A stretch of DNA of 43,457 bases from Shewanella glacialipiscicola (GTDB lineage: Bacteria; Pseudomonadota; Gammaproteobacteria; Enterobacterales; Shewanellaceae). The stretch spans positions 1 to 43,457 of the forward strand of contig NZ_JAKILU010000027.1 in assembly GCF_023283485.1 (NCBI RefSeq), written 5' to 3'. Shown piece by piece: positions 1-10,097 of this stretch. The translations under genes and the position numbers were made by a program. Positions within the stretch are counted from its first letter, which is position 1; the number at the start of each line of letters is the position of its first letter. The notes beneath the pieces were generated by a model that saw only the letters and a list, made by a program, of their open reading frames with translations, searched no databases and was not told the origin of the DNA.

Positions 1-51
1 ACACTCAACCCAGATAAGGCACCAGAAGAAGGCGTAATAAATGCAGCTTAA
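1..51 (+). CDS. C-terminal tail of an unidentified gene (partial)
   Basis: From base 1 the plus strand reads without a stop for 16 codons and ends in TAA at 49-51. The residues (TLNPDKAPEEGVINAA) look like an ordinary protein C-terminus. The gene would begin outside the window and converge on pilW, whose stop is at 73. In other bacteria pilX would be expected downstream of pilW on the minus strand, and no minus-strand start codon lies in 1-72, so an opposing gene here would be unexpected. The fragment is very short and could be chance reading. No family can be assigned. Confidence 0.3.
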   Translation, partial: TLNPDKAPEEGVINAA

Positions 52-72
52 TATTTAAACAAAGAGTGACAA

Positions 73-954
73 CTATCTTGAAAAACACCGATTGGTAAAA
101 GTGCTGTCGGCTTTAATTGCTCGAACCAGCACATACACTTTAATGGCAACTAATCGCTGAAAGCCTTCGTTATCCCACATTAATGATGTGACACTTGATG
201 CAGGCATAAAACTGTCTGGCGTTCCGTCACCATTGTCATCAAAACCATACAAAAAACGAATATTTTCAATACCCTCCACCAGTTGCTCATCATTATTCAT
301 GCCTAAATTAGTCAGCGTTTTTCGATTTAACATAGGCGTGTTATTGGCTTCATCGATATAATAAACATGATGCTGATACTCCCAGACTCGAGCATTTGGA
401 AGGGCTACAGAAGGGGCTCCTGAATTAAAAAATATGGCTTGACTCGATGTTGCAGCAACGTAATACCCTGTTGAATTGGCAACTGCAGTTGGACCAATTA
501 ACCTTTTTAACTGAAGTACATCGGTGTCAGATTTAACACCAGACAGGCATGCTAGTGAAGTAGCTCCATCTTTTGTACTTGTATCACCCCATAACAATCT
601 AAAATGTGCAGGTTGATTGTTAGGTAAAGTAGCGTTATTTAATCCAGCGCCAATACAATCTTTCTTAGAAATTTCAGCATCTACAGTCGTATTGCTACCA
701 AGAATAAAATCCGTCCCCGTCATATCCCCCATAAAACCGAGTTGAGTGATATCTCGTTCCATAATCGATAATGCAATTCGACCATTTTCTTGTAACTGAT
801 TAAATTGGCTTGTTGTTGTCACATTAGATGAAGACATATTGAACATGGTGAATACGCCAGCAGTTAAAAATAGCCCAATGACCATAGCCACCATAAGCTC
901 AACAAGTGACATACCAAATTGAAAGCGCTTTAACTTAAGAACTGATTGTGTCAT
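73..954 (-). CDS. pilW: Type IV pilus minor pilin PilW (possibly C-terminally shortened)
   Basis: Minor pilin thought to sit in the type IV pilus tip or initiation complex with PilV, PilX and PilY1. A class III prepilin signal is visible: a short basic leader ending at Gly14, then MSLVE with Glu at mature position +5, then a hydrophobic helix to about residue 42. PilD would cleave after Gly14. The rest is the variable PilW globular domain. The ATG directly abuts the pilV TAA, so the two are translationally coupled. At 293 residues it is on the short side for PilW, and the last residues (NRCFSR) do not look like the usual end of the family. No pilX start follows inside the window. A truncation or frameshift near 73-105 is possible. 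Confidence 0.85.
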   Translation of the reverse strand: MTQSVLKLKRFQFGMSLVELMVAMVIGLFLTAGVFTMFNMSSSNVTTTSQFNQLQENGRIALSIMERDITQLGFMGDMTGTDFILGSNTTVDAEISKKDCIGAGLNNATLPNNQPAHFRLLWGDTSTKDGATSLACLSGVKSDTDVLQLKRLIGPTAVANSTGYYVAATSSQAIFFNSGAPSVALPNARVWEYQHHVYYIDEANNTPMLNRKTLTNLGMNNDEQLVEGIENIRFLYGFDDNGDGTPDSFMPASSVTSLMWDNEGFQRLVAIKVYVLVRAIKADSTFTNRCFSR

Positions 955-1548
955 TTACATAATCACTGTTTGGATTGAATAAACTCGTCGCCGAGTGCTT
1001 GCCGTACCACAATCGCCACCCGCATCCGATGTACTGCTGATACCTTGCCATGATATAGTTACAGTTACTTCCCTTGTAAGCTCACCAATTTCTTCATATT
1101 TTCCAGTAGCAGGGTTTATCACCTTCTCCCTCCAAATCTTAACGCACCCAGTAGGAGTGTCTAATCCACCGACAGCCTTTCCTGCAACTTTCTCGGTTTC
1201 TCCAAAGATAGCTTGTTTCCACTCGTATTTATCAGCTAATACTAGTTGACTAGGCGTACATAAATTAGCACCTTGACAAATAGGGCTTGGTGAGGATGTG
1301 ACACTAGAATATGTATCATGATACTTACTCATTTCAGTGCGATTTAATTTAATTCTGTTTATCATGTCATTTGCATAATAAGAGGCTTGAGTTTGTTGAA
1401 ATGACTCGAAACTGCCACGTTTTGCTACGATATGTAGATTAAAAATTCCAATTAAGCCAATGACTAAAATCACCAATGCGACAAGCACTTCGATTAATGA
1501 GAAGCCTCGCTGAAATATTTTTTGAGTAAAGCATTTGGTGTTTTTCAT
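955..1548 (-). CDS. pilV: Type IV pilus minor pilin PilV
   Basis: Minor pilin of the type IV pilus. The N-terminus carries a prepilin peptidase site: Gly15 followed by FSLIE, with Glu20 at mature +5, and a hydrophobic stretch of about 22 residues that forms the pilin helix. The remaining 150 residues are the variable globular part and hold several cysteines. The gene is first in the visible pilVW operon. No FimT-like gene lies between it and ispH, although FimT often accompanies these genes elsewhere. The 200 bases upstream also hold the ispH terminator, so pilV probably has its own promoter there. Identification rests on the pilin signal, length (197 residues) and adjacency to pilW. Confidence 0.85.
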   Translation of the reverse strand: MKNTKCFTQKIFQRGFSLIEVLVALVILVIGLIGIFNLHIVAKRGSFESFQQTQASYYANDMINRIKLNRTEMSKYHDTYSSVTSSPSPICQGANLCTPSQLVLADKYEWKQAIFGETEKVAGKAVGGLDTPTGCVKIWREKVINPATGKYEEIGELTREVTVTISWQGISSTSDAGGDCGTASTRRRVYSIQTVIM

Positions 1549-1702
1549 ATCGTTAACAAATGTCCGAGTGTTTATCTTTAAAAATCTTAGTCTTACGATA
1601 ATAAATTAATAACAGTTAATGATATATGAGTAAAATGTAAGTAGCCAGTAACATTAGTATATAAGCATTGACATCATTATGCTTTGAACGAATTTAAGAT
1701 AA

Positions 1703-1727
1703 TAAAAAAGAGGCTTTCGCCTCTTTG
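1703..1727 (-). terminator. Rho-independent terminator of the ribF-ispH operon
   Basis: An 8-bp perfect stem (AAAGAGGC / GCCTCTTT) with a TTTC loop lies 26 bases past the ispH stop. In the minus direction it is followed by a run of six T. It separates ispH from pilV. Confidence 0.85.
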
Positions 1728-1752
1728 TTATTAATGATTAATCTCCATCGTT

Positions 1753-2709
1753 TTAGCGCAATTCGGCGGGTACCGCAAACACTGTGTCTTCTTTACGGCC
1801 TTCAACTTCAGTCACCACGCTAGGTGCTAACTTAGCAATAGCCTGAACAACTTGCTGGACCAAAACCTCAGGGGCTGAGGCGCCTGCTGTTACCGCTACA
1901 CGATTCACGTTCTCAAACCAGTTTGATTCAACATCATCAGCGGTATCCACTAAATAAGATTGTGTCCCTGTCTTTAATGCTAACTCGCGTAAACGATTAG
2001 AGTTAGAGCTATTTTTTGAACCAACGACAATCAATAAATCAACATCCGCTGAGAGATTACGCACTGCATCTTGACGATTCTGCGTGGCATAGCAGATATC
2101 ATCTTTACGCGGGCCTTCGATAGACGGAAAGCGTTTCAGTAACGCGGCAATAATATCGAGGGTGTCATCTACTGACAGAGTCGTTTGTGTGACAAAACAT
2201 AGATTATTCGGGTCACGAACAACAAGTGTCTCTACGTCTGCTGGAGATTCAATAAGATAAACACCTCCATTGGGGTTATCGTACTGCCCCATAGTCCCTT
2301 CGACTTCAGGATGGCCTTCGTGGCCAATCAAGATACATTCAATACCTTTACGACTGGCGCGGGTGACTTGAAGGTGGACTTTAGTGACTAAAGGACACGT
2401 TGCGTCAAACACTCTTAAACCACGGGCTTTAGCTTCTTGTCTCACCGCTTGAGATACACCATGAGCACTGAAAATAACAATGTTGTTGTCTGGCACCTGA
2501 TCTAACTCTTCAACAAAAATCGCCCCTCGATCCTTCAGATTTTGTACGACATAACGGTTATGTACGACTTCATGACGCACATAAATAGGCGGTGAAAACA
2601 ATTCCAACGCCCGCTCAACAATACTGATAGCACGATCGACACCCGCACAAAAACCACGCGGATTGGCAAGCATAATATTTAAACTTGGGCTAGTAGGATC
2701 GAGTTTCAT
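1753..2709 (-). CDS. ispH: 4-hydroxy-3-methylbut-2-enyl diphosphate reductase IspH
   Basis: Last enzyme of the MEP isoprenoid pathway. It reduces HMBPP to IPP and DMAPP using a [4Fe-4S] cluster in the cytoplasm. The three cluster cysteines are visible in [12 protein letters not shown] (Cys21), DATCPLVTK and [10 protein letters not shown]. The catalytic-site region EGTMGQY and the SSNSNRL substrate motif are intact. The length of 318 residues is normal. The N-terminus has about ten residues more than E. coli IspH, so a start at internal Met13 is conceivable, but the first ATG is only one base past the fkpB stop and fits coupling. It is the last gene of the murJ-ribF-ileS-lspA-fkpB-ispH run. 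Confidence 0.97.
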   Translation of the reverse strand: MKLDPTSPSLNIMLANPRGFCAGVDRAISIVERALELFSPPIYVRHEVVHNRYVVQNLKDRGAIFVEELDQVPDNNIVIFSAHGVSQAVRQEAKARGLRVFDATCPLVTKVHLQVTRASRKGIECILIGHEGHPEVEGTMGQYDNPNGGVYLIESPADVETLVVRDPNNLCFVTQTTLSVDDTLDIIAALLKRFPSIEGPRKDDICYATQNRQDAVRNLSADVDLLIVVGSKNSSNSNRLRELALKTGTQSYLVDTADDVESNWFENVNRVAVTAGASAPEVLVQQVVQAIAKLAPSVVTEVEGRKEDTVFAVPAELR

Positions 2710-2710
2710 C

Positions 2711-3133
2711 TTAAAGTACCTTTACAACGTCCAGTTCAAATGTGATTTTATGCCCAGCCAGAGGATGATTCAGATCAACAGTAATGGAATCACCCGCGAC
2801 ATCGCGCACAATACCAGGGATTTCACTGCCACCAGGACCAGCAAAGCTAACAATCACGCCCGCTTCTAAACTCATGTCTGCCGGAAAACGGCTTCTATCT
2901 AGATAATGAATAGCATCAGGATTCGATTCACCAAAGGCATCAATCGCTTCAAGCGTAAAACTGTGCTTGTCACCTTCAGCAAGCGTTACCAATTGCGCTT
3001 CAAATGCAGGGCTCAGCGTACCGTCACCCACATTTAATCGAGCAGGCTTACCTGAAGCTTTAGTGCTATCAGCGGTTGAACCATCAGAAAGCACAATATT
3101 CATATGGCATAATAAAGAACGTGTTACAGTCAC
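2711..3133 (-). CDS. fkpB: FKBP-type peptidyl-prolyl cis-trans isomerase FkpB (SlpA)
   Basis: Cytoplasmic SlpA-type FKBP with prolyl isomerase and chaperone activity. Two blocks of the family are clear: the N-terminal FKBP strands ([24 protein letters not shown]) and the C-terminal [20 protein letters not shown] motif. The inserted-in-flap loop lies between them. The start is GTG at 3133, overlapping the lspA TGA by four bases (GTGA). An in-frame ATG lies ten codons further in, but the overlap favours GTG. It sits in the conserved order lspA-fkpB-ispH. The length of 140 residues is close to the E. coli protein. Confidence 0.95.
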   Translation of the reverse strand: MTVTRSLLCHMNIVLSDGSTADSTKASGKPARLNVGDGTLSPAFEAQLVTLAEGDKHSFTLEAIDAFGESNPDAIHYLDRSRFPADMSLEAGVIVSFAGPGGSEIPGIVRDVAGDSITVDLNHPLAGHKITFELDVVKVL

Positions 3134-3645
3134 TTTTCAACCCCTTTGTCGCTAGCCGTTTCAGACTTACCACTTAAAAATGCATCCCAAATAATCAATA
3201 CGGCACCAATACAAATAGCAGCATCAGCGATATTGAACGCGGGGTAATGGCTTTTATTCCAGTAAAAATCGATAAAATCAATCACAAAGCCATGCATTAA
3301 TCTGTCGACCAAATTACCTAATGCACCGCCAATCACTAAGGTGTAGGCCAGATTTAGTTTCCACAACGAAGCAGATTGCTTACGCAACCACACTGTCAGT
3401 AAAGTGCTAAATCCAACTGCGACAATCGTAAATAACCAACGCTGCCAACCGCCAGCCTCACTTAAAAAACTAAATGCGGCACCGTAGTTACGCACATAAG
3501 TGAAATTAAAAAATGGCAATAATTTAACTGATTCATACAAATCAAAATTAGCTAAGACCCATTGTTTAGATAGCTGATCGGCTAAAAACACCAATACAGC
3601 CACCCAATACCAACGTAAGCCACTGTCCTTCCAAGTTAATGGCAT
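3130..3645 (-). CDS. lspA: Lipoprotein signal peptidase LspA
   Basis: Inner-membrane aspartyl protease that removes signal peptides from diacylglyceryl-modified prolipoproteins. Four hydrophobic segments are visible. The catalytic aspartates are Asp114 in GGALGNLVDRL and Asp141 in FNIADAAICIG, the two conserved motifs of the family. The length of 171 residues is typical. The ATG follows a GGAAAG ribosome site 21 bases after ileS, and the TGA overlaps fkpB. Several lipoproteins in this window (M28, M16, SLT, YfbK-type) would be substrates. Confidence 0.97.
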   Translation of the reverse strand: MPLTWKDSGLRWYWVAVLVFLADQLSKQWVLANFDLYESVKLLPFFNFTYVRNYGAAFSFLSEAGGWQRWLFTIVAVGFSTLLTVWLRKQSASLWKLNLAYTLVIGGALGNLVDRLMHGFVIDFIDFYWNKSHYPAFNIADAAICIGAVLIIWDAFLSGKSETASDKGVEK

Positions 3646-3666
3646 AACTTTCCTTTACCTAAGCCG

Positions 3667-6489
3667 TTACGCAAACTGACGAACTTCGCCGTCGCCTTCA
3701 ATGTTTGTTACGCAGCGAGTACAGAGTGTTGGGTGGGCTTCAATGGTGCCGACCTCTTCTCTGTGGTGCCAACAACGCTCACACTTCTCTGCTGTGCTTG
3801 AAGCAACAACTAATTTCAATGATGCCAGCTCAGTTTCAACCGCTTCCGATGTCGCATTCGCTAAAGGCAAGACTTTGGCTTCAGAGGTCAATAACACAAA
3901 TCTTAGCTCATCGCCGATATGGGTTAATTGCTCAGTCAAAGCTGCATCGGCAAACAAAGTCACTTCCGCTTCTAATGAACCACCGATACGTTTATCACGG
4001 CGAGCTTGTTCAATCACTTTATTGACTTCGTTACGCACGGTTAGCAGTTGCTGCCAATAATCGTCGCTTAAGTCCGTCGCTAAAGTGACTGATTTCAAAC
4101 CTTGATACCATTCTTGAGTAAAGACATAGGCTTCACGCTCGCCAGGCAATAGTTGCCATACTTCATCGGCAGTAAAACTTAGAATTGGCGCAATCCAACG
4201 TACCATGGCCTCAGAAATCAAATACAACGCCGATTGACAGCTGCGACGTGCATGGCCTTCTTGCTTAGCCGTGTATTGACGATCTTTGATAATGTCTAGA
4301 TAGAAACTGCCTAATTCAACTGAACAGAACTGCATCAGTTTTTGCGTTACGATATGGAAGTTATATTGCTCATAGGCTTCAATAATTTCCTGCTGCAGCG
4401 CAGCAGCACGGCGCACAACCCAGCGATCTAACGCCACCATATCTTCAACGGCGACTAAGTCTTTAGTAGGATCGAAACCGTTTAAGTTGGCTAATAGGAA
4501 ACGTGCAGTATTACGAATACGACGATAGGCATCGGCGCTGCGATTTAAGATTTCGTCAGAAACCGTCATCTCGCCGCTATAGTCTGTTGCCGCAACCCAT
4601 AAACGCAGAATATCGGCGCCTAATTTATTAGTTACCGTTTGTGGTGCAATCACGTTACCGATAGATTTTGACATCTTGCGGCCTTTGCCATCGACAGTAA
4701 AACCGTGGGTAAGTACTTGCTTGTACGGCGCCTTGCCATTCATTGCAGTTGAAATCATCAAAGATGACATAAACCAGCCGCGATGTTGGTCGCTCCCTTC
4801 TAGATACAAGTCAACGCCATGTCCTTTAAATTCAGGACGCGCGGCTACCACTGACGAGAAAGTAGACCCTGAGTCAAACCACACATCTAAGGTATCAGTT
4901 ACTTTACGGTATTGATCCGCTTCATCGCCGAGTAACTCGGCAGTATCGAGATCCCACCAAGCCTGAATGCCTTGCTGTTCAATGCGATTAGCAACACGTT
5001 CCATTAGTGACACGCTATCTGGGTGCAACTCTTCGGTTTCACGATTCACAAACAGCGTGATAGGCACTCCCCAAGTGCGTTGGCGTGAGATACACCAGTC
5101 AGGACGGTTTTCAACCATTTTTTCAATTCGACTTTGGCCCCAATCAGGGATCCATTGGGTCTGTTCGATTTCTTTCAATGCTTGCGTACGCAGGCCATGG
5201 TTATCCATAGAGATAAACCACTGCGGCGTCGCACGGAAGATGATCGGTGTTTTGTGGCGCCAGCAATGTGGATAGCTATGACGGTAAGCCACGTGATTCA
5301 GCAAGGCGCTCTTTTCTCTCAGTAAAGCAACCACGTTATCGTTAGCTTTAAATACATGCTGACCTGCAAAAAACTCGGTATCAGGCTTGTATACACCGTT
5401 GTCACCAACAGGGTTTGCTACTTCTAAACCGTACTTTTGCCCAACCACAAAATCGTCTTGACCATGGCCTGGCGCGGTATGAACAATACCGGTACCCGCA
5501 TCAGTAGTAACGTGGTCACCTAAAATAGCAGGCACATCAAAATCTAAGAATGGGTGTTTAAAGCGAATAAGATCAAACTCTTCGCCTTTGGCTGAGCCTA
5601 GTACAATATGCTGTTCAACGTTATAACGAGTCAGGCAAGATTCAGCTAACACTTCTGCTAAAATAAGCGCTTGTGTTACGCCGTCTTTTTCAAACTCGAC
5701 TAAGCTGTAATCCAGATTAGCGCTTAAAGACAAGGCGCGGTTCGCAGGTAAAGTCCAGGGTGTGGTTGTCCAAATCACCATAGAAACAGGATGTGAGTAA
5801 TTGCTTACCCCAAACTTAGCCGCAACAGCTTTGCTATCTACGGCAACAAATGCCACATCAATAGCCGGTGATGTTTTGTCTTCGTATTCTACTTCGGCTT
5901 CAGCTAATGCAGAACCACAATCAGTACACCAATGCACTGGCTTCACGCCTTTATGCAAATGACCGCTTTCAATGACTTTAGATAAAGAACGAACGATATT
6001 GGCTTCAGTTGAAAAATCCATTGTTAGATACGGGTTTTGCCAATCACCCAATACGCCCAAACGGATAAAATCTTCGCGTTGACCGTTGACTTGCTCTGCC
6101 GCATATTTGCGGCATTCTTCACGGAATTCTGCTGCGGTAATTTTTTGACCCGGCTTACCAACTTTTTGCTCAACTTTTAGTTCAATAGGTAAGCCGTGAC
6201 AATCCCAACCTGGTACATAAGGCGCGTCAAAACCAGACATAGTTTTTGACTTAACAATAATGTCCTTGAGGATCTTATTCACTGAGTGACCAATATGAAT
6301 ACTGCCATTGGCATACGGTGGGCCGTCATGCAAAATGAAAGGAGTACGACCAATTCGGCTATCGCGGATCTGCTGATACAAACCGTCTTTTGTCCAGCGC
6401 TCTAACATCTCTGGCTCACGATTTGCCAAATTACCACGCATCGGAAACTCTGTTTCCGGCAAATTCAAAGTAAATTTATAGTCGCTCAT
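3667..6489 (-). CDS. ileS: Isoleucyl-tRNA synthetase
   Basis: Class I synthetase that charges tRNA-Ile with isoleucine and edits misactivated valine. The HIGH motif is at residues 65-68 ([12 protein letters not shown]), and KMSKS follows in [12 protein letters not shown] at about residue 600. The editing (CP1) domain lies between them, with [12 protein letters not shown] and [12 protein letters not shown]. The C-terminal zinc site CERCWHH...CTRC is intact, marking the bacterial zinc-bearing type. The length of 940 residues is normal. ATG at 6489 has AGGATC just upstream and lies 32 bases after ribF. No T-box or other leader is seen, as expected for a proteobacterium. Confidence 0.98.
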   Translation of the reverse strand: MSDYKFTLNLPETEFPMRGNLANREPEMLERWTKDGLYQQIRDSRIGRTPFILHDGPPYANGSIHIGHSVNKILKDIIVKSKTMSGFDAPYVPGWDCHGLPIELKVEQKVGKPGQKITAAEFREECRKYAAEQVNGQREDFIRLGVLGDWQNPYLTMDFSTEANIVRSLSKVIESGHLHKGVKPVHWCTDCGSALAEAEVEYEDKTSPAIDVAFVAVDSKAVAAKFGVSNYSHPVSMVIWTTTPWTLPANRALSLSANLDYSLVEFEKDGVTQALILAEVLAESCLTRYNVEQHIVLGSAKGEEFDLIRFKHPFLDFDVPAILGDHVTTDAGTGIVHTAPGHGQDDFVVGQKYGLEVANPVGDNGVYKPDTEFFAGQHVFKANDNVVALLREKSALLNHVAYRHSYPHCWRHKTPIIFRATPQWFISMDNHGLRTQALKEIEQTQWIPDWGQSRIEKMVENRPDWCISRQRTWGVPITLFVNRETEELHPDSVSLMERVANRIEQQGIQAWWDLDTAELLGDEADQYRKVTDTLDVWFDSGSTFSSVVAARPEFKGHGVDLYLEGSDQHRGWFMSSLMISTAMNGKAPYKQVLTHGFTVDGKGRKMSKSIGNVIAPQTVTNKLGADILRLWVAATDYSGEMTVSDEILNRSADAYRRIRNTARFLLANLNGFDPTKDLVAVEDMVALDRWVVRRAAALQQEIIEAYEQYNFHIVTQKLMQFCSVELGSFYLDIIKDRQYTAKQEGHARRSCQSALYLISEAMVRWIAPILSFTADEVWQLLPGEREAYVFTQEWYQGLKSVTLATDLSDDYWQQLLTVRNEVNKVIEQARRDKRIGGSLEAEVTLFADAALTEQLTHIGDELRFVLLTSEAKVLPLANATSEAVETELASLKLVVASSTAEKCERCWHHREEVGTIEAHPTLCTRCVTNIEGDGEVRQFA

Positions 6490-6521
6490 TGATCCTATAC
6501 CGTTAATTAAACTGATAAATT

Positions 6522-7457
6522 TTAGCCTGCATCATTACCAAATAAAGCTCGGGCTTCATTTGCATCATTCAAAATCTGTTGTTTAAGCGCATCCAATGAG
6601 TCAAAAAGTTGTTCATCACGGAGTTTAGCTACTAACTCGACTTCAACATGTTTGCCATAAATGTCACCTTCAAAATCAAAAAGATGCACTTCCAGCTGAC
6701 ACACTTGACCGTTGACTGTAGGACGAAAGCCAATATTGGCTACGCCCTCATAAATATCGCTGTTATCCCAATAACATTTGACCGCAAACACACCGCGCAC
6801 AGGCACAACATTACGCTTTAAAGCGATATTGGCAGTGGGAAAACCTATAGTGCGGCCAATTTTTTGCCCATGTGCCACACGACCACTCAAGGTAAAAGGA
6901 TGACCGAGTAAGCGCCTAGCCTGCTCAAGATTACCCTTTGCCAATTGTTCACGCACAGCGGTAGAGCTTACTCTTAGCGAGCCCAGCATAAAGCTTTGAG
7001 TGCTGACCACGGTAAAGCCATATTGAATACCTGCCTGCACAAGCATGTCAAAATTACCTTTACGGCCTTGACCAAAGCAAAAATCATCGCCCACAACGAG
7101 GTATTTTACACCTAGCTTACGCACCAACAATTCTTCAATAAAATGCTCTGCTGGTTGACTCGCAAAAGCACGGTTAAAGTTAATACACACTAACCGCTCA
7201 ACACCCAATTCCGCAAGCAGCATGACTTTGTCACGCAATAGACTCAGGCGAGCGGGCGCATTATTGCCGCAAAATAACTCTTGTGGCTGTGGCTCAAAGG
7301 TCATTAAAGTAGAAGGTAATCCTAATTGTCTTGCTTTACGCACTAAGTTAGCGATGACTTGCGCATGACCACGGTGAACGCCGTCAAAATTACCTATCGT
7401 CAACACGCAACCGTGATGAGATGACAAAATGTTATGTGTACCGCGGATTAATTCCAT
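6522..7457 (-). CDS. ribF: Bifunctional riboflavin kinase / FAD synthetase RibF
   Basis: Converts riboflavin to FMN and then FAD. The N-terminal FAD synthetase half has the nucleotidyltransferase motif [12 protein letters not shown]. The C-terminal flavokinase half has the [11 protein letters not shown] motif and [10 protein letters not shown] place the start at ATG 7457 (MELIRGTHN), which aligns with the N-terminus of the family. The open frame extends four codons further to a TTG. The result is 311 residues, as expected. It lies upstream of ileS in the classic ribF-ileS-lspA-fkpB-ispH order. Confidence 0.96.
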   Translation of the reverse strand: MELIRGTHNILSSHHGCVLTIGNFDGVHRGHAQVIANLVRKARQLGLPSTLMTFEPQPQELFCGNNAPARLSLLRDKVMLLAELGVERLVCINFNRAFASQPAEHFIEELLVRKLGVKYLVVGDDFCFGQGRKGNFDMLVQAGIQYGFTVVSTQSFMLGSLRVSSTAVREQLAKGNLEQARRLLGHPFTLSGRVAHGQKIGRTIGFPTANIALKRNVVPVRGVFAVKCYWDNSDIYEGVANIGFRPTVNGQVCQLEVHLFDFEGDIYGKHVEVELVAKLRDEQLFDSLDALKQQILNDANEARALFGNDAG

Positions 7458-7522
7458 AACTTTAGACAACTGCTAAGCGCAAATCGGCTGATTATATAAC
7501 AGCTAGCGATGAGAATCAGCAA

Positions 7523-9082
7523 TCAAACTCCCCGTTTAATGGACCAAGGACGAATTCCGAGTAAAAGCAACCCCAGTAAGTAACTCAAAGCCCCCACTGA
7601 AATCAAGCCAATCAAGGCTTTTGCCCGCTCAAGCAAATGCCAGTTCAACCAAATTTGTTGCGAAGGCAAAAAGTAATATAAGACTATCACCATCAAGGCA
7701 GTAGAAACCACGGCTTTAGCAAAAAACACCATTGTCGGCTTAGAAACGCGATAAACACCGGCTAAATGCAATCCACGGTAAAGTAAGGTGGCATTAAGCA
7801 ATGCTGACATCGAAGTCGCAATAGCCAGCCCAACATAACCAAAAGGAATAGCAAACAATAAATTAAAGCCCATGTTAGTGACCATAGCGATAATGCCGTA
7901 ACGCACAGGCGTTTTAGTATCTTGACGGGAGTAGTAACCAGGAGCCAGTACCTTTATCAGCATAAAACTGAGTAAACCACTGCCATAAGCCATCAAACTA
8001 TAAGAAGCCATTTCTACATCATGTATCGAAAAAGCGCCGCGCATAAATAACACCATTAACATAGGTTTTGCGAGCACAATTAAGCCCATCATCGCAGGCA
8101 AACCTAATAACAAAATCGCCTTCACTCCCCAATCCATCGTTTTGCCAAAACCTTCACCCTCAGCATTGATATGATTTCGTGACAGTGCAGGTAAAATAAC
8201 TGTGCCTATCGCAATACCAAATAACCCCAACGGGAACTCTAATAAGCGATCGGCGTAGTAGAGCCAACTAATTGACCCTGTCATCAAAAAGCTGGCGATG
8301 AAGGTATCAAATAATAAATTTATCTGTGAAACAGATACACCAAATAAAGCGGGGATCATCAAGGTTCTTATTTTAACCACTCCGGGGTGATGCCATCCCC
8401 AAGACGGTTTTACGAGTACTTTTTCACGCAACAAAAAAGGAATTTGAAATAAAAACTGAATTAACCCGCCACAAAAAACGCCCCAAGCCAGTGTAATTTC
8501 TGGTTGTGTCGACGTTGGCGCATAGACGATAGCCGCAGTAATTATCGCCACATTGAGAAATACGGGGGTAAATGCTGAAACAGCAAAACGTCCACGAGTA
8601 TTTAAAATAGACCCCGCCAATGCTGTAAAAGTAATAAACCACAAATAAGGAAAAGTAATTTTAAGTACAACGGTAGCCAGCTCAAATTTAGCGCCATCAG
8701 GCTCATTGTTAAGCCAAGCAATAAACCAGCCACCACCAAACAAAGCCGATAATACCGGTGAGGCAATAACACCCACAAGAGTCACTATTGTAACAAGTAG
8801 GCCTAATGTTCCAGCGACCTTACTGAGTAAGTCACGGGTTTCTTCGGCGGTGTGTTTTTCTTGATACTCGGTTAAAACAGGCACAAATGCTTGTGCAAAA
8901 GCACCTTCAGCAAACAAACGGCGTAAAAAGTTAGGAATTTTATTGGCAAAGAAAAACACGTCTGCACTGGTCCCTGCACCCATTAAATTAGCAACAACGA
9001 CATCTCTTACAAGGCCTAAAACGCGCGATATCAATGTCATAGCGCTAACGATCATACCCGATCTTAATAATTTTCTACTCAA
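7523..9082 (-). CDS. murJ: Lipid II flippase MurJ (MviN)
   Basis: Polytopic inner-membrane flippase that exports lipid II for peptidoglycan synthesis. It is a MATE-like/MOP superfamily protein with about 14 predicted membrane segments over 519 residues. The N-terminal signature (ISRVLGLVRDVVVANLMGAG, then FFFANKIPNFLRRLFAEGAFAQAFVPV) is strongly conserved. The start is TTG at 9082 with a GGGG ribosome site a few bases upstream. The first ATG lies nine codons inside and would cut the normal N-terminus. The gene is divergent from rpsT and precedes ribF by about 65 bases. Confidence 0.96.
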   Translation of the reverse strand: MSRKLLRSGMIVSAMTLISRVLGLVRDVVVANLMGAGTSADVFFFANKIPNFLRRLFAEGAFAQAFVPVLTEYQEKHTAEETRDLLSKVAGTLGLLVTIVTLVGVIASPVLSALFGGGWFIAWLNNEPDGAKFELATVVLKITFPYLWFITFTALAGSILNTRGRFAVSAFTPVFLNVAIITAAIVYAPTSTQPEITLAWGVFCGGLIQFLFQIPFLLREKVLVKPSWGWHHPGVVKIRTLMIPALFGVSVSQINLLFDTFIASFLMTGSISWLYYADRLLEFPLGLFGIAIGTVILPALSRNHINAEGEGFGKTMDWGVKAILLLGLPAMMGLIVLAKPMLMVLFMRGAFSIHDVEMASYSLMAYGSGLLSFMLIKVLAPGYYSRQDTKTPVRYGIIAMVTNMGFNLLFAIPFGYVGLAIATSMSALLNATLLYRGLHLAGVYRVSKPTMVFFAKAVVSTALMVIVLYYFLPSQQIWLNWHLLERAKALIGLISVGALSYLLGLLLLGIRPWSIKRGV

Positions 9083-9260
9083 ACGTCCCCCAGACCCATA
9101 TCGAATTGATTAGGTGATACATCTCAAAAAATCGATTCAGGCTCTGTCACACTGCGGTAATAGCTGCTAGAATTGCGCCACATATTACACGAGTTGGGTT
9201 GAAGATAGCCAAGGCAGGTTGGATTAATTTATCTTTATGATGAATATTCAATCATAGTCA

Positions 9261-9289
9261 TTGACAAAGTGACTAAATGCAGGCATATT
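9261..9289 (+). promoter_or_regulatory. Candidate sigma-70 promoter of rpsT
   Basis: A perfect -35 hexamer TTGACA (9261-9266) is followed after 17 bases by CATATT (9284-9289). Just downstream is a G/C-rich CCTCGG stretch of the kind found at growth-rate-controlled ribosomal promoters. It lies 46 bases before the rpsT start. Prediction from sequence only. Confidence 0.6.
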
Positions 9290-9334
9290 CCTCGGCCTTT
9301 AAAAGTATCAAATCCAGTTTTTAGGAGTTGCACC

Positions 9335-9601
9335 TTGGCTAATAGCAAGTCTGCAAAGAAGCGCGCGCTTCAGTCTGAAAAGCGTCGTCAGCATAACGCC
9401 AGCCGTCGCTCAATGTTACGTACATACGTTAAAAAAGTAATCGCTGCAATTAAAGCAGGCGATCACAAAGCAGCAACAGAAGCTTTTGCTGTTGCACAAC
9501 CAATCGTTGACCGTATGGCGACTAAAGGCCTTATTCATAAGAATAAAGCTGGCCGTCAGAAGGCTCGTTTGAATGCTAAGATCAAAGCAATCGCTGCTTA
9601 A
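9335..9601 (+). CDS. rpsT: 30S ribosomal protein S20
   Basis: Small basic primary-binding protein of the 30S subunit. The sequence ([17 protein letters not shown], then NASRRSM, then [15 protein letters not shown]) matches S20 throughout its 88 residues. I choose UUG at 9335 as the start because it gives the exact S20 N-terminus and has TAGGAG eight bases upstream. The upstream open frame to 9269 is not coding. E. coli rpsT also uses UUG, where the weak start takes part in autoregulation. The gene is monocistronic, divergent from murJ, and followed by a strong terminator. Confidence 0.98.
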   Translation: MANSKSAKKRALQSEKRRQHNASRRSMLRTYVKKVIAAIKAGDHKAATEAFAVAQPIVDRMATKGLIHKNKAGRQKARLNAKIKAIAA

Positions 9602-9620
9602 TCTATTAATAGCAAATGAA

Positions 9621-9647
9621 AAAAACCGGCAATTGCCGGTTTTTTTA
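9621..9647 (+). terminator. Rho-independent terminator of rpsT
   Basis: Perfect hairpin AACCGGCAATTGCCGGTT followed by a long T run (TTTTTTTAT), 19 bases after the rpsT stop. The A run on the other side may let it also serve hlyU, which converges on it. Confidence 0.9.
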
Positions 9648-9664
9648 TATCTAAAAAATATAAT

Positions 9665-9961
9665 TTAGTGACAATAAATATTATTTAGTAAGTGAATCAT
9701 CTCCCGCACTTCATCGCTTTTAAGCGAATAAAATACTGTTTGTGCTTCTTTGCGTGTGGTGACCAAATTATCTTTGCGTAACCAAGCAAGATGTTGTGAT
9801 AGTGCTGATTGACTTAAGCCTAATTTCTTATTCATTTCGCCAACGCACATTTCTCCTTCATTTAATAAATAACAAAGAATAAATAAACGGCGTTCATTTG
9901 CCAGAGCCTTTAAAAGTACTACAGCGTGGTCGGCTCGCTCCTGCATTAATTCAATATTCAT
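9665..9961 (-). CDS. hlyU: ArsR/SmtB-family transcriptional regulator HlyU
   Basis: Winged-helix ArsR-family regulator. The pattern AVVLLKALANERRLFILCYLL, LSQSALSQHLAWLRKDNLV and TRKEAQTVFYSL is the HlyU subgroup known from Vibrio. It has no typical ArsR metal-binding CXC motif. Cys30 and Cys97 match the two cysteines thought to make vibrio HlyU redox-sensitive, and there is a further Cys39. In vibrios HlyU relieves H-NS silencing of toxin genes; its target here is unknown. The length is 98 residues. A GGAG ribosome site lies somewhat far upstream (12 bases). The gene is divergent from the M28 peptidase gene, and a small palindrome lies in its promoter region. Confidence 0.88.
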   Translation of the reverse strand: MNIELMQERADHAVVLLKALANERRLFILCYLLNEGEMCVGEMNKKLGLSQSALSQHLAWLRKDNLVTTRKEAQTVFYSLKSDEVREMIHLLNNIYCH

Positions 9962-9991
9962 TACGCACTTTATCTCCTAAAACTAACCCCT

Positions 9992-10006
9992 ACGCTAATA
10001 TAGCGT
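9992..10006. promoter_or_regulatory. Small palindrome in the hlyU upstream region (possible operator)
   Basis: ACGCTAATATAGCGT, with 6-bp perfect arms, lies 31 bases upstream of the hlyU start. The position would suit autoregulation by an ArsR-family dimer. This is inference from symmetry and position alone. Confidence 0.3.
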
Positions 10007-10097
10007 TGCCTTACGGATATAGTCGGGACATAAAGCACACTTTTTGCTAGATTGTTTTTAAAAATGGGACATGCTTAATAAAAACAAAGGAAATCTA

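Noticed and set aside
3701..5325. Several plus-strand frames over ileS
   Set aside because: They lie antisense to a clearly conserved ileS and show no recognisable protein features.
7458..7522. FMN riboswitch before ribF
   Set aside because: The gap to murJ is only 65 bases and shows none of the conserved riboswitch core; ribF is read from within the murJ-ribF run.
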